Position numbers and translations under genes: made by a program. From Candidatus Thiodubiliella endoseptemdiera (lineage in GTDB: Bacteria > Pseudomonadota > Gammaproteobacteria > PS1 > Pseudothioglobaceae), in contig JACCHT010000001.1 of the NCBI GenBank assembly GCA_013416635.1, forward strand, positions 1,116,001 through 1,180,000: a stretch of 64,000 nucleotides of DNA. The letters run 5' to 3'. A model generated the notes under the pieces. That model had not been told where the DNA came from, did not search any database, and worked only from the letters and a program-made list of their open reading frames with translations. Positions 28,401-39,375 of the stretch are shown here, one piece after another. How positions within the stretch are numbered: position 1 is the first letter of the stretch; every line of letters starts with the position of its first letter.

Positions 28401-29580
28401 TTATTTATTGAATTCTAAAATTAATTTTTCGGGTGATCTGAAACTAATTCCTGATATATTGTTTTTGATTTTTACTAAATTGAATGTTATTTACTTGACT
28501 CAGTAGTATGTCAATAGTATGCTGAACTTCAAATATTGCTAAAGCTCTTCCCATACATTGATGTCTACCACCTCCAAACGAAAAATGAGGTGTATTTTTC
28601 GAAAAATGTCAAATTTTTCTGAATCTTGAAAATATTTTCCATCTCTATTTGCTGAAGCAAAATTTACATTTATTAGTGAGCCAGAAGGGATTTTTACACC
28701 CATTAAATCAACATCTTTTAACGCCATTCGAACAGTTGAATGAATAGGTGGTTCGTACCTTAGCGTTTCTTCTATTGCGTTAAGAATCAGTTTATGGTTA
28801 TTTTGAACCTGAATCAACTGGTCTTGATTTGAGCATAAACAAAATAATGTATTGGCGATTAATCTATTTGTTGTATCAATTGCAGCAGGAATTAATAAGC
28901 AGACTTGGGCAATAATTTCTTTGTCTGAAATTTTCTCTCCGTAATTTTGTGCTTTAACCAACTCTCCAATGACATTATCTTGCGCACTTTTTTATTTGCT
29001 TCTAGTATTGGAATTAAATATTTTTCAAGTTCCTTTAGTGCATTTCTAGCTAAGTTAAAAGCACTGTCTTTGTTAGTGTCATCTAGAAAACTAGTGATTT
29101 TTTCAGTTTTATCTTGAAAAAACTTAAATCATCCGTTGGCACTCCAATTATTTTTGCAACAATTTGAATGGGTATAAGGGTGGAAAACTCACTCACAAAA
29201 ATCAACTTGGGTTTTGTGTTTAATAGAGTCAACAACCGATTGAATAACTGGCTTTATTAGTTGGTCAGCGTACCCAGGTACAACATTTGGGTGAAATGCT
29301 TGGCTCATAATTAATCTGAGTCTTTTATGCTCTTCGCCATCAACATCCATAATTGTCCTTCCAAACAATTGTCTAGATGCTCGAAATGGTATGTCTACTC
29401 CGAAAATTTTGCTATTTAAAATAGTTTTAACGGCATCATAGCCCATTGCAAAATAACACTGATGATCATCAGACCAGAAAACAGGCGCACATTGTCTAAT
29501 TTCTTTATATACTGGATACGGGTCATCTTGAAAATCTTGCGAATGAAAATCTAATTTTTAATTATTTCTTCAGTAATCAT
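28401..29580 (-). pseudogene. Cytochrome P450, frameshifted
   Basis: All P450 landmarks can be read across several frames: start MITEEIIK, GYDAVKTILNSKIFGVDIPF, I-helix IPAAIDTTN, ExxR in EETLRYEPP, and the haem loop FSFGGGRHQCMGRALA with the Cys ligand. Breaks lie near 29557, 29170, 28980, 28610 and 28450. The product would be about 390 residues, soluble, class I, needing a ferredoxin; a ferredoxin gene is at 34072. The start lies 2 bases behind the stop of the VOC gene, so they were co-transcribed. Confidence 0.8.
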
Positions 29581-29582
29581 AA

Positions 29583-29906
29583 TCAACCACCATTTAAATA
29601 GTTGACGGACTTCCAGTTCTTATTAATTTTATTCTCTTGGCTTTTAGAGTCAAAATACTCCCAAGTTATACCGTTAATATCTATTTCTTCTTTAAAGTAT
29701 CTTAATCTACTATCCTCCCATCCAATATGCATTATATTGCCAGAATCTTCTTTGTTCTTTCCAATGGAAAAGTTGAGTGTATTGGTTCTCCACAAAGCAT
29801 ACTCATCATGCACTTTTAAATACGGATCACACCCCAATCTTTTAGAATACTCTTTTATTGACTTATCAATGTCATCTACAGCTATTGAAATATGAAATTT
29901 TTTCAT
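29583..29906 (-). CDS. VOC-superfamily (glyoxalase/dioxygenase-like) protein
   Basis: 107 residues and the only gene of the cluster's minus-strand series without a frameshift. It starts MKKFHISIAVDDIDKSIKEY, the typical first beta-alpha unit with the His metal ligand, and has LNFSIG and MHIGWE later. VOC proteins bind a divalent metal and carry out isomerisation, ring opening or drug binding. A ribosome binding site (AAGGAGAAA) lies at 29911-29919. Its specific job is unknown; self-resistance is one option. Confidence 0.75.
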   Translation of the reverse strand: MKKFHISIAVDDIDKSIKEYSKRLGCDPYLKVHDEYALWRTNTLNFSIGKNKEDSGNIMHIGWEDSRLRYFKEEIDINGITWEYFDSKSQENKINKNWKSVNYLNGG

Positions 29907-29920
29907 GGTTTTTCTCCTTA

Positions 29921-31047
29921 TTACACCTTGGTTGCTTTAAAAATAAGTTCCAGCATCATTTCATCAGTCCCCTGCAAGAGACAATGCTCTAGCGTCTCTA
30001 AAGAACCTCTCGGCATAGTGACCCGAACAATACCCTTCTCCACCATGAAGTTGCAAACATGTATTAGATAACCTTCGAACCAATCTGCCCCATAAAATTT
30101 TGCCATAGCCGCTAGATATGTTGCATCTTTTTACTATCAATAAGGTAAATGCAATGATGTGTTAAACACTTTAATTTTTTTCGTTTCAGAGGTTAAATTA
30201 GCAAGTTTGAATTGCACATATTGGTTTTGAATAAGAGTCTTCCCAAAGGTTTTTCTTTCATTGCAGAAATCAATTGTTTTTGCAAATAATACTCACATAG
30301 GGAATAGGTTCGAACAGCAATAATAGCTCTTTCATATTGGAATTGTTGCATTTGAATTAAAAATCCCTGACCTTCTCTACCAAGTATATTCTCCAGAGAA
30401 AGCTGTACCTTTAAAAACTCAATTGATGCAGTATCACTTACATTTCCCATTGTATCTATTTTAGAAGAGACTGTAACTCCTTTTGTTTTGCGGGAACAAA
30501 AATAAAGTAAATGTTTCTTGTTGTTCACTACTGTGTTTTCTCTAGCAAGAACACAAAACCATCTGCATGCAATGCATTCGTAATAAACCATTTTTCACCA
30601 GATAATACATATTTATCTCCATCTTTTATATAATGAGTATCTATGCTGGTTAAATCAGATCCAGCATTTCTTTCAGATAGAGCTAAACTTAATACAACCT
30701 CTCCTTTAATTGCTTTTGGAATCCAACTTGTTACAATTTTTGTAGAGCCGTACCTAGCAAGCATTGAACTAACAATGTCTAAATGTGTAGCAACAAGCAT
30801 TCCTATAGAGCCTGCAGGAATTTTTGAAAGCTCCTCCTGTAATATAACATTATGCCACAAAGATAAACCCTCTCCGCCAAATTCAATTGAAAATGATTTA
30901 TGCAAAAGACCGTGTTTTCCAAGAATCCTTAATATACTCCTTACTGGATATCCTGATTGCTCCCATTGATCCACAAAAGGTAGCAGCTCACTCGAAATAC
31001 ACTCAGCAACCTCTTTTCGGAATGATAAAAATCTTCTTTTTAAGCAT
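29921..31047 (-). pseudogene. Acyl-CoA dehydrogenase family protein 1, frameshifted
   Basis: The best part (30528-30974) has LLHKSFSIEFGGEGLSLWHN, the FAD/substrate segment LSLALSERNAGSDLTSI and GEKWFITNALHADGFVFL. The C-terminal part is split over three frames and ends EMMLELIFKATKV. About 370 residues when joined. In amino-acid tailoring clusters such flavoproteins desaturate acyl groups held on carrier proteins, as in pyrrole formation from prolyl-PCP. The start overlaps the end of the second dehydrogenase gene. Confidence 0.75.
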
Positions 31048-32238
31048 CTTTGAAGCCATTTATCATTGCAATACTCTTTAACATCATTTCTTCAGACCCA
31101 GTAGATATTGAGAGCAACCGACTATCTCTATAAAACCTAGAAATAAAATGATTGTTCACATACCCTCTCGCCCCATAAAGCTGTAAACATTCATCTGCAA
31201 CTAGTCGAACCAACTTGCAAGACTCTAATTTACTCATAGCAGACAATTCAATATAATCTTCATTGTTTTCCCATGCTCTCACTGCTACATAATTTAGCTG
31301 TCGACTAAGCTCTATTTCTGTTTTAATTTTGCAAATGTATATTTAATATTTTGGAATTCAATTAAATTAGACTTAAAAACCTGCCTTTCATTGCAATATA
31401 TTTCCGTACATTTTAAATAAAATCAGCCATTGCTGTCGCTCTACAGGCTGAAAGTATCCGCTCTTGTTGGAACTGAGTCATTTGTAAAGAAAACCCAAAC
31501 CCCTTCTCTCCAATACGGAAACTTTTGGAACTTTAACTTTTTAAATTTAATATTTGCAATATCGCAAGTGGCATTTCCCATTGTTGCTTGCCTAGTGGAT
31601 ATCTCAATTCCAGGCAAATCTTTAGAGACGAGTAACACAATCATATTAAATGGGAATATTTTATTGGAGTCTAACTTACCTAAAACAGCAAAAAATCTGC
31701 TTGAGTTGCTAAAGATGTATATCTTTTTCTCCATTGATAATATAGTAATCTTTGCTTTTGTCTATCACTTGGGTAGAAATATTAGAAATATCTGCACCAG
31801 ACTCCTTCTCCGATATTGAATGCGCTAAAAGTATATCTCCTTTTATAGCCATGCGAAGTACATGCTCACACTCTGGTGTGCTGCCATAAACTGATATCAT
31901 GGGAGCTACCATATCATTATGGATGGTAACCCCCATACCTATGCCTCCAGATGGAATTCTAGCTAACTCCTCAGCAAGAACAACATGATGCCAAATATCT
32001 AGACCATTGCCGCCAAGTTTCTTTGGGAGTCGCATACCTAAAAACCTTTTTGACCAAATAGTTTAATAATTTCTTTGATTGGAGAAATCTTGTGTTTTTC
32101 CCAATGATCACATTTTGGAACAATATCGTCTTCAATAAACTGCCTTAGTTCTTGGCGAAATTGATAATGGACTTCTCTAAAATAACCGTCCAAAGAGGTT
32201 TTGTAAGGGTCTGGAATTTTTTTAATTATATCAAGCAT
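31040..32238 (-). pseudogene. Acyl-CoA dehydrogenase family protein 2, frameshifted
   Basis: Open parts 32038-32238, 31709-32035, 31441-31734 and 31040-31282 add up to a normal length of about 390. Landmarks: FRQELRQFIEDDIVPKCDHW, GGNGLDIWHHVVLAEELARI, LAHSISEKESGADISNIST and, at the end, QLYGARGYVNNHFISRFYRD and STGSEEMMLKSIA. Paralogue of the adjacent gene; the two may form a heteromer or act on successive steps. Confidence 0.75.
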
Positions 32239-32290
32239 ATGCTATTCATAGAAACTATCTTAGGGACTTAGTTTTTAGTCGTGCAAAAAC

Positions 32291-33754
32291 TCATTTTCTA
32301 TATTTTTTATTAATTTTTCCTGATCCCAATTTTGGAAATGTATCGTAGATTATATACTTTGTAGGAATCATGTATTGTGGAAGTTTTTAGATAAAAATCA
32401 TCAAATATCTTAAAATCAAGTTGACTGGTTTCTTTTAGGACTAATGCACAAATTACTTCATCAACACCTTTATTTGACACCACGCTTATAAAAGCTTCAG
32501 AAATTTGTTTATAAGACCGTATAGTAATTAAAATTTCGTTTAAATTAATCCTGTACCCTCTAAACTTAACCTGGTCGTCTTTCCTTCCAATGAAATGAAG
32601 TATTCCACCTCTATCTTTTGAACAAATATCCCCAGTCTTATAAAACTTTTTTCCGTCTAGAAAAATAAATGCACGCTTATTTTCATTTTCTATTCCAATA
32701 TCCCTTCATAACTTGATTTCCGCCAATAACCAATTCCCTTTTCCGTATTTGATAGTTTGGTTATCGCTATCAATTAAAACAGCTTGAATATTTTTTAATG
32801 GAAGCCCAATTGGAAAAGAATCATATGTGTTTATATTGGTTTTTTTATTGTATACGCAGTACAAACGCAAGTTGTTTCTGTGGGTCCATATCCATTTATA
32901 ATCTCAATATTAGGGATCTGATTAACCCATTTTTACAGTTTTAATATCCAAAATCTCCGCTCCCGACATGATTTTTCTAAGTGACATTTCCCATCTAACA
33001 TGCCAATACAAAGTGATAACAAGTTTAAGACTGATGATACTGCACAAAAATGAGTAATTTTTTCTTTTGAATGATATTCATAATTAAAGAAGGACTCAAA
33101 AATTATCGGTTATATAAACTGATGCTCCAGCTGAAAGAGGTAGAAAAGTATCTGCAATTGAAACATCAAAATAAAATGGAGAGGTATTCATGCAATTAGA
33201 ACTGGCTGTTATTTTTAAAATTTGGTTCATAGCCGAAAAAAAGACAAGACACTTCTATGTTGAATAATAGCACCCTTTGGTTTTCCTGTAGTTCCTGAAG
33301 TATATAGACAGTAGGCAATATCTTCTGAATTTACTAATGGAAGATTTGTTTTGGTTTTCTTGTTTTTTTGGTAGCGTAATCCTAAGAGGTATTCATAAGA
33401 AATAATTTGTAAAGATTTAAACGAACTAAAATATTTGTCTGTAATTAATATTTTTGGCTTGGCATCCATCAAAATAGCTTGAACCTTATCTGTAGGATTT
33501 TTAGTGTCAACTGGGAGATAATACGCTCCAGATTTTAAGATGCCCAAAATAACGGGAACTATATTCGCACTTTTATTTTGAATCAATATAGAAACACAGT
33601 CCCTCTTTTAATCCCTCTATCTATTAAGTGGGATGCTATTTCTAAAGAAAATATATCTAACTCAGAAAAGTAAAGCTTACCATGCTATCTTTGATAGCAA
33701 TTTTTGAGGATGTTCAAAAACACACTTTAGTATAACTGAATGAAGGTTGGTCAT
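32291..33754 (-). pseudogene. Free-standing NRPS-type adenylation domain, frameshifted
   Basis: All core motifs of an adenylation domain are visible in several frames: A3 YTSGTTGKPKGAIIQH, A4 region FDVSIADTF, A5 NGYGPTETT, A7 FYKTGD, A8 GRKDDQVKFRGYRINLNEI and A10 PKLGSGKINKKY. No condensation or carrier domain is attached (about 485 residues), so it should load one amino acid on the separate carrier protein encoded next to it. Specificity residues cannot be read safely because frames break near A4-A5. Its ATG (33754) lies 8 bases behind the carrier-protein stop. Confidence 0.8.
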
Positions 33755-33762
33755 TGTTAAAA

Positions 33763-34043
33763 CTACTTTGGCTTTTTCTTGGCGCGATCTAAAATGAGAT
33801 CGATCAAGCCCCCAAAACTGTTAAGTGCGTCTAAATCGTCTCGTTCTGATCCAAATTGAAAGTCAAATTTTTCATTTAAAGCAACAGTTAGTTGTACAGC
33901 GTCTAGCGAAGTTAAATTAATTTTTTTCATAAAGTCATCTTCTTTTTTAATATGTATATCGCACGTATTAATCTTTTTAATTGTTGCAATAATTTCTATT
34001 AAAAAATTTCTACTAAATTTTGATCGTTTTTATTTAAACTCAT
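33763..34043 (-). pseudogene. Acyl/peptidyl carrier protein, one frameshift
   Basis: About 93 residues. The centre reads INLTSLDAVQLTVALNEKFD, where the Ser of TSLDAVQL is the attachment site for phosphopantetheine (the usual D before Ser is T). One base is missing in the T run near 34004. It stands between the ferredoxin and adenylation genes, so it is the likely carrier of the activated amino acid. Confidence 0.75.
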
Positions 34044-34071
34044 ATGTTTTTACCCTTAGTTACTTATTTTA

Positions 34072-34290
34072 TTAAAATACATTTTTTATTGCCTGAACTG
34101 GACAACTTTTTATTGCATCGTCGCACACAGACAATTGTTCTTGAGTTGTAGGCTGTTGGAAAACGAAAGATTTATTTTGAACAATATCAATTACAAAATG
34201 ATGTTCTGCAACACTGACACACATACTACACGCAATGCAATTACAGGACACAGAATATGTAATATTTTTTTCATCAACACATGTCAGGAT
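34072..34290 (-). CDS. Ferredoxin-like protein, start uncertain
   Basis: About 70 residues with CNCIACSMCVSVAEHHFVID near the start and CDDAIKSCPVQAI near the end, the pattern of small ferredoxins that serve bacterial P450s. No ATG is in frame; ATG at about 34290 is in the next frame, so a base has probably been lost there. It is a natural redox partner for the P450 at 28401. Confidence 0.65.
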   Translation of the reverse strand: MLTCVDEKNITYSVSCNCIACSMCVSVAEHHFVIDIVQNKSFVFQQPTTQEQLSVCDDAIKSCPVQAIKNVF

Positions 34291-34528
34291 TTAACACCCA
34301 AACTACAAGCGTTATTCTTTGCTGATTATTATTCATAAGCAAGTTCTCTATGTGAGTATTCTCACCAAATTTTCCTATAGATTGAAGTATACACTAAAAA
34401 TGAAGTATACACTAAAAATTTTCCAACTTAAATGCAAGGGTCTTAGTCCATAAAATATTGTCGTTTTGGCAATGAATAATTCATTATAATGACTTCTTTA
34501 ATTAATCGCATAAAGGAGTTGAATAACA

Positions 34529-35366
34529 ATGAGTCAAATTAAAGAAAAATACTACTACCACTTTCATTTATTATCGCCAGTATCAGTTCTAATCTTTTGC
34601 ATTAGATCCATATGACAATATTCCAGCTCCAGAAGGATTGTATTTTCTAAACTATGCTGTTAATGCTAATGCTAACCATTTTAATGATCAAAATGGAAAT
34701 GTTTCTGATAACAATATGAACTTTGATTTATCTCAAAATGTTTTTCGGGTTGCTTATTATGGAAAATCTTCCTCTAAAAAGAGTTTTGTTGCCAATGTAG
34801 CGGTTCCTCTGGGGCGTATTAGTTTAAAAGATGATACAGATAGTGGATTGGGAGACATAACTGTTGCTTCTGGATATTGGGTTATTGATGATAACAAAGC
34901 AAAAACATGGGTTTCATTGGGATTATTAACCATTCTACCAACAGGCAATTTTGATAAGAATAAAACGGCAAATATGGGTAATAATGTTTATCAAATACGC
35001 CCTTTTTGGATGTAGCAAAAAAATTGGGAAGTTTCAGATAGAATCTACAATTAGATACAATATGTACACAAAAATAAAGATACAAACTTAAAAAAGGTTC
35101 AGAAGTATTGTTCGAAACTTTTTAGGGTACAATTTTTCTGATAACAATCTCATTGGGTTACATTTAAACACCACATCTGGAGAAAATAACAAATCATCTG
35201 GGAATGTTGTTGTAAATTCAGGATTAACTAGACATCAAGTAGGGGCTCATATCTCTATAATTTTAATAAAGGACCGACATTGTCATTAGAGTATTTTAAA
35301 GATTTAAAAGCCAAAAACACATTGGATACACAAGTATCTTTGATGCGACTTTCTTGGAAGTTATAA
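34529..35366 (+). pseudogene. Outer-membrane channel/transporter (Phenol_MetA_deg type), frameshifted
   Basis: Starts at ATG 34529 with AAGGAG at 34512. The open central part (34638-35015) has VAYYGKSSSKKSFVANVAVP, GLGDITVASGYW and SLGLLTILPTGNF, typical strands of this barrel family, and the last frame ends VSLMRLSWKL. Breaks occur near 34575, 35010, 35100 and 35255. It could be the outer-membrane route for the cluster product. Confidence 0.65.
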
Positions 35367-35405
35367 CCAACTAAAAATATCGCTATACTCTAGCAATATG
35401 GCAAA

Positions 35406-36245
35406 ATGAAAACTAAATTTTACAAATATCAAGCTATCGGCAATGATTATATTGTGCTTGATCCAGTTACATTTAACCAGCCACTTAACCCCAATATTAT
35501 TCAAAAAATATGTGATCGAAAATATGGTGTAGGGGCGGATGGTATTTTATATGGTCCTACCAATAAAAATAACAATCTAAGTGTTAAAATATTTAATCCT
35601 GATGGTAGCGAGGCTGAAAAGAGTGGTAATGGAATACGAATATTTTCCCGCTATTTGTTTGATAGAAAATACATCAAAAACAATTCTTTTTACTACATAC
35701 AAAAGGCGGGATGGTTCAAGTTCTTAAATTTAATCAATCAGCCTCTAAAATTCAAGTAGATATGGGTCAACCTGCTTTTGATACCCATATAACACGTGCG
35801 CTTGTCCATAAGAGTAAAACATTTAATCAACTCTTAGGTGTTGATGATTACTTACAAACCATTGACTATGTTTCAATGGGAAATCCACATTGTGTAATAT
35901 TCTCAGATCAGATATCAAAACAAATAACTTGCAAATTAGGGGCAGTAATAGAAAATTACACATTATTTCCAAATAAAACCAATGTCCAGTTTGCAAAAGT
36001 AGTTAACCAGCATACAATACAACTTGAAATTTGGGAGCGTGGTGCGGGATATACATTATCTTCTGGGAGTAGTAGCTGTGCAGTTGTTGCAGTAGCTATT
36101 AAAAAGGTCTGACGCAGTCTCCTGTTGTAGTTTGCATGCCAGGTGGACGATTGACTATCTCACAATCAGGTACAGGTAGCATGCTAATGAAAGAAGAAGT
36201 TAGTGGTGTTATTATGCATGGATATATACACACAGACATGCTTTA
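35406..36245 (+). pseudogene. DapF-like isomerase with both catalytic Cys replaced by Ser, frameshifted
   Basis: Fold and length (about 280) are those of diaminopimelate epimerase: KFYKYQAIGNDYIVLD at the start, CDRKYGVGADGILYG, NPDGSEAEKSGNGIRIFSRY and ERGAGYTLSSGSSSCAVVAV. In true DapF the two active-site cysteines stand in CGNG and ACGxG; here both are Ser (SGNG and SSGSSS). A normal epimerase mechanism is therefore unlikely; a different reaction is possible. Breaks lie near 35709 and 36108. As it lies in the biosynthetic cluster, it is unlikely to be the cell's housekeeping dapF. Confidence 0.75.
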
Positions 36246-36277
36246 AACTATCTATCAATTGTTAAAATGGAGAAAAA

Positions 36278-37055
36278 ATGGCACTATCAAAATATGAGAA
36301 AACTAAAAACTGGGATGCTGATCTATATGATGGTAAGCATTCGTATGTTTCACAATATGGTGAATCATTATTAAAGTTGCTAGACCCCAAGCCGAATGAA
36401 ATTATCTGTGATATCGGTTGTGGTACAGGCGACTTAGCAAAACAAATTTTAGAATCAGGAGCTCAAGTTTTAGGTATTGATAAGTCTGAGTCAATGATAA
36501 ATGAAGCTAAAAATAAATACTCAGACATACAATTTAAGACTCAGGATATTAAGGCGTTTCATGCCCACCAGAAATTCGATGCTATCTTTTCTAATGCAAC
36601 ATTACATTGGATTAAACAACCCGAACAGGCTATTATGTCTATTTTTAATGCAATAAGACCAGGTGGGCGATTTGTAGCAGAGCTAGGCGGTCAAGACAAT
36701 ATTAAATGCATTGTTGATGGCATTAATAGTGCTTTAGATCACTTCAATTTTCAAATAATAAAGGCAACAATCCTTGGTATTTTCCAAGTGTGAGTGAATA
36801 TACATCAATACTTGAAAAACAAGGATTCATTGTGCGAGAAGTTGTTTATTATGACCGCCCAACTAAATTAGAAGGTGGAGAAGAAGGGTTGCGGAACTGG
36901 TTAAAGATGTTTGCTGGTTTTTCTTTGAAAATGTCCCTTTAGAGATATATAACAATATGTTAACGCATATTGAAGATAAATGTCAAATGCATTTATTCAA
37001 AAATGGAGAATGGTTTGCAGATTACAAGAGGTTGCGTATCAAGGTTGAAAAATAA
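36278..37055 (+). pseudogene. SAM-dependent methyltransferase (trans-aconitate methyltransferase-like), frameshifted
   Basis: The open part (36278-36793) has the SAM motif IICDIGCGTGDLAKQILESG, acidic GIDKSESMI and FSNATLHWI, which fit the Tam/class-I methyltransferase group. The end in other frames reads SVSEYTSILEKQGFIV and YKRLRIKVEK. Breaks near 36765 and 36920. RBS GGAG at 36269. It would methylate an acid or amine in the product. Confidence 0.75.
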
Positions 37056-37128
37056 TAACAACAAATAAGATAAATTCAATTATATTGAAACATAAGTTAG
37101 ATTTCTCTTTTTAATGCGTCAGTATACT

Positions 37129-37737
37129 TTAAATTACCCCATCTCCTTCAATAAAAATAGCTTTTGGGTTGGCACTGCATATAGAAAAATAATATTTCCT
37201 ATTGCTGAAGAATGTTGCTTCAAGTTGGAATCAACATTATGAGTCTGGTAATCAAATAATGAATATCCTAAGCATTTAGTATATGCCTCAATTCTAGTCC
37301 AAATTAGAAGAAAATATCTGATTTTTTATTCGTTGAGTAATTGTAATAGTCTTTTTTTCTTTATCAGAGAAATAATGATCCACAATTTTATCTGCATACT
37401 CAATATCATTAATAAGCTCAATATCAATCCCACTTCATAATCCCAGTCAACTGCAAAAGCAAAATAACCGTTGGAATGAGAATAATTAAAGTGGATTTGT
37501 TCTTTTGAACTTTAGGTTTACCCATTTCAGGAAAATTAATTTTTATTTCCAATGGGTGTTTGTTTAAAAAGTGGACAATAAAAATTTAATTGCACATCGG
37601 CCTAAAAGTTTTTCTAATTTTAATTGTTCATTGGAAATTGCATGAAGTGATTTTTGCTCAGATTCATCTAGTAATTCAGAAGAATAACCTAATAGATAAC
37701 GAATTTTATTTGTATGTAAGATCCAATAAAAGGGCAT
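37129..37737 (-). pseudogene. Sfp-type 4'-phosphopantetheinyl transferase, frameshifted
   Basis: Starts MPFYWILHTNKIRYLLGYSS at 37737. Later frames read LLGRCAIKFLLS, MGKPKVQ, GIDIELINDIEYADKIV and DHYFSDKEKK, i.e. the GIDIE magnesium site and the FSxxE motif of Sfp enzymes. It would attach phosphopantetheine to the carrier protein at 33763. At least five breaks. Confidence 0.65.
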
Positions 37738-38051
37738 AATACTATACTTGATATATTTGTTTTGTATTAGAACACCCTATAGGTGAACAAACCCAACCAA
37801 ACTCTCCAAGAAAAATATTATTATTATAATCAATATTTAACCATTTTGGAACAAGAATATTTTTCTGTGAATGGATAGTTCCACAATATCAGGAGGCGAC
37901 TTATAATCTAGACAATTTTTTGTTGTTGCATTGATAACTTTAATATAAATATTATTAGTTAATTTCTGAGAATTGTTAAGTATTCTTTTGAATATGCAGG
38001 GTTTTATTTGATGCACACCCAAAATTGGAAAAGAGCTATAAAAACTAACCG
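37738..38051 (-). pseudogene. Unrecognised gene fragment upstream of the PPTase
   Basis: Open from 38067 to 37837, then in another frame SKMVKY / LNIDYNNNIFLGEFGWVCSP. The piece is interrupted on its 5' side by the IS3 element at 38052. Family not recognised; part of the cluster by position and strand. Confidence 0.35.
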
Positions 38052-39375
38052 TATAAAACCCCAACAATTTCAGACAACAATCTAAACTTTCTTATTTCAA
38101 ACCCGTTAAACTAAACAAAAAAAATCGGAGTAAAAAAATGAGTAAAAAACGAACCAAATACACCTCAGCATTTAAAACAAAATTAGTGCTTGAGTTATTA
38201 CAAAATGAAAGTACCTTGGTACAGATTGCTAGCAAGCATAACATCCTTCCACAAAACCTACAAAACTGGAAGAAAACCTTCCTTGCTAATGCTGAAATTG
38301 CCATGGAGCCATCCAAGGCGGTTAAAGAATACAAAGAAGAGCTTGTTAAATCACAAAAACAAAATGAGCGCTTAACAGCTCTGGTAGGCAAGGTAACCGT
38401 AGAGAAGGAATGGTTAGCAAAAAAGCTAAAAAGCTTGGGCTTATCTAATCTTAAACAATTAGTTGACTTCAAGCCGTCTTCAACATCTGCAACACAACCT
38501 TTATCAATTAATCAACAATGCCAACTGTTGAGCATTAACAGGAGTAGCTTATATTACACACCGCGTACCAATGTGCGTAAAGATAAAATTAAATCTCATA
38601 TCACCAAGGTGTTTGAACAAATACCTATTTACGGTGAGAAAAAAGTGCATCAACAACTACTTGAAGACGGTTACAAGGTAAGTTTAAACACAGTGGCTCG
38701 TTATCGCCAAGCGTTGGGGTTAAAAGCGGTGTTAGCGGTTAAACAGGTTAATACAGCCATACCAATCAAAGCACATAAAAAATACAGTTATAAGCTTCGA
38801 GGTCTTGGTATTAACCACGCTAATCAAGTTTGGAGTACAGACATCACCTACATTAAGATTGCGGGAGGTATGGTGTATATGGCTGCTATTATTGATTGGC
38901 ATTCCAAGGCTGTTTTATCACACAGAATATCCAACACAATGGATTCACAGTTAGTGATGAGCGTACTCAACGATGCTTTAGAAAAATACCCGCACCCAGA
39001 GATATTTAATACCGATCAAGGCAGTCAATACACCAGTGAGGTGCACACCAAGCGACTCAAAAAACTGGGTATTACTATCTCAATGGACGGCAAAGGCAGA
39101 GCCACAGATAATATCTGCATTGAACGCTTCTGGAGAAGTGCTAAATGTGAAAGGATTTATTTAAACGAATACCAAACTATCAGTGAGTTAACCACGGATG
39201 TAGATGATTATATTGAGTTTTATAATCACCAAAGATTCCATGAAACATTGAAATATAAAAAACCAATGGATGTGTATCAAGAAAGTATAAAATTGAATCA
39301 GAAAAAGAAGAGGGCTTCTTAGGGTTTGCTATATAAGAAAATTTAGGAAGTTGTTTGAGGTTTTGGGGTAATGTA
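38052..39375 (+). mobile_element. IS3-family element, copy 2 (intact)
   Basis: 1324 bases with imperfect inverted ends (TATAAAACCCCAACAATTTC at the left; the complement of TACATTACCCCAAAACC at the right). One intact transposase gene. No clear target duplication, which suggests that one flank has been exchanged by recombination with copy 1. Confidence 0.88.
38138..39322 (+). CDS. IS3-family transposase, OrfA and OrfB in one frame
   Basis: 394 residues. Residues 1-55 form the helix-turn-helix of OrfA (TSAFKTKLVLELLQNESTLV), followed by a coiled coil and then the OrfB integrase core with the catalytic triad in WSTDITYI, FNTDQGSQYTS and CIERFWRSAKCE (D, D, E). Most IS3 elements need a -1 frameshift to join OrfA and OrfB; here they are one open frame in both copies. 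RBS GGAG at 38128. Confidence 0.9.
   Translation: MSKKRTKYTSAFKTKLVLELLQNESTLVQIASKHNILPQNLQNWKKTFLANAEIAMEPSKAVKEYKEELVKSQKQNERLTALVGKVTVEKEWLAKKLKSLGLSNLKQLVDFKPSSTSATQPLSINQQCQLLSINRSSLYYTPRTNVRKDKIKSHITKVFEQIPIYGEKKVHQQLLEDGYKVSLNTVARYRQALGLKAVLAVKQVNTAIPIKAHKKYSYKLRGLGINHANQVWSTDITYIKIAGGMVYMAAIIDWHSKAVLSHRISNTMDSQLVMSVLNDALEKYPHPEIFNTDQGSQYTSEVHTKRLKKLGITISMDGKGRATDNICIERFWRSAKCERIYLNEYQTISELTTDVDDYIEFYNHQRFHETLKYKKPMDVYQESIKLNQKKKRAS

Noticed and set aside
35406-36245. Housekeeping diaminopimelate epimerase
   Set aside because: Both catalytic cysteines are Ser and the gene lies in an accessory cluster.
38092-38472. Antisense ORFs in both IS3 copies (also 24029-24406)
   Set aside because: Mirror frames of the transposase gene.
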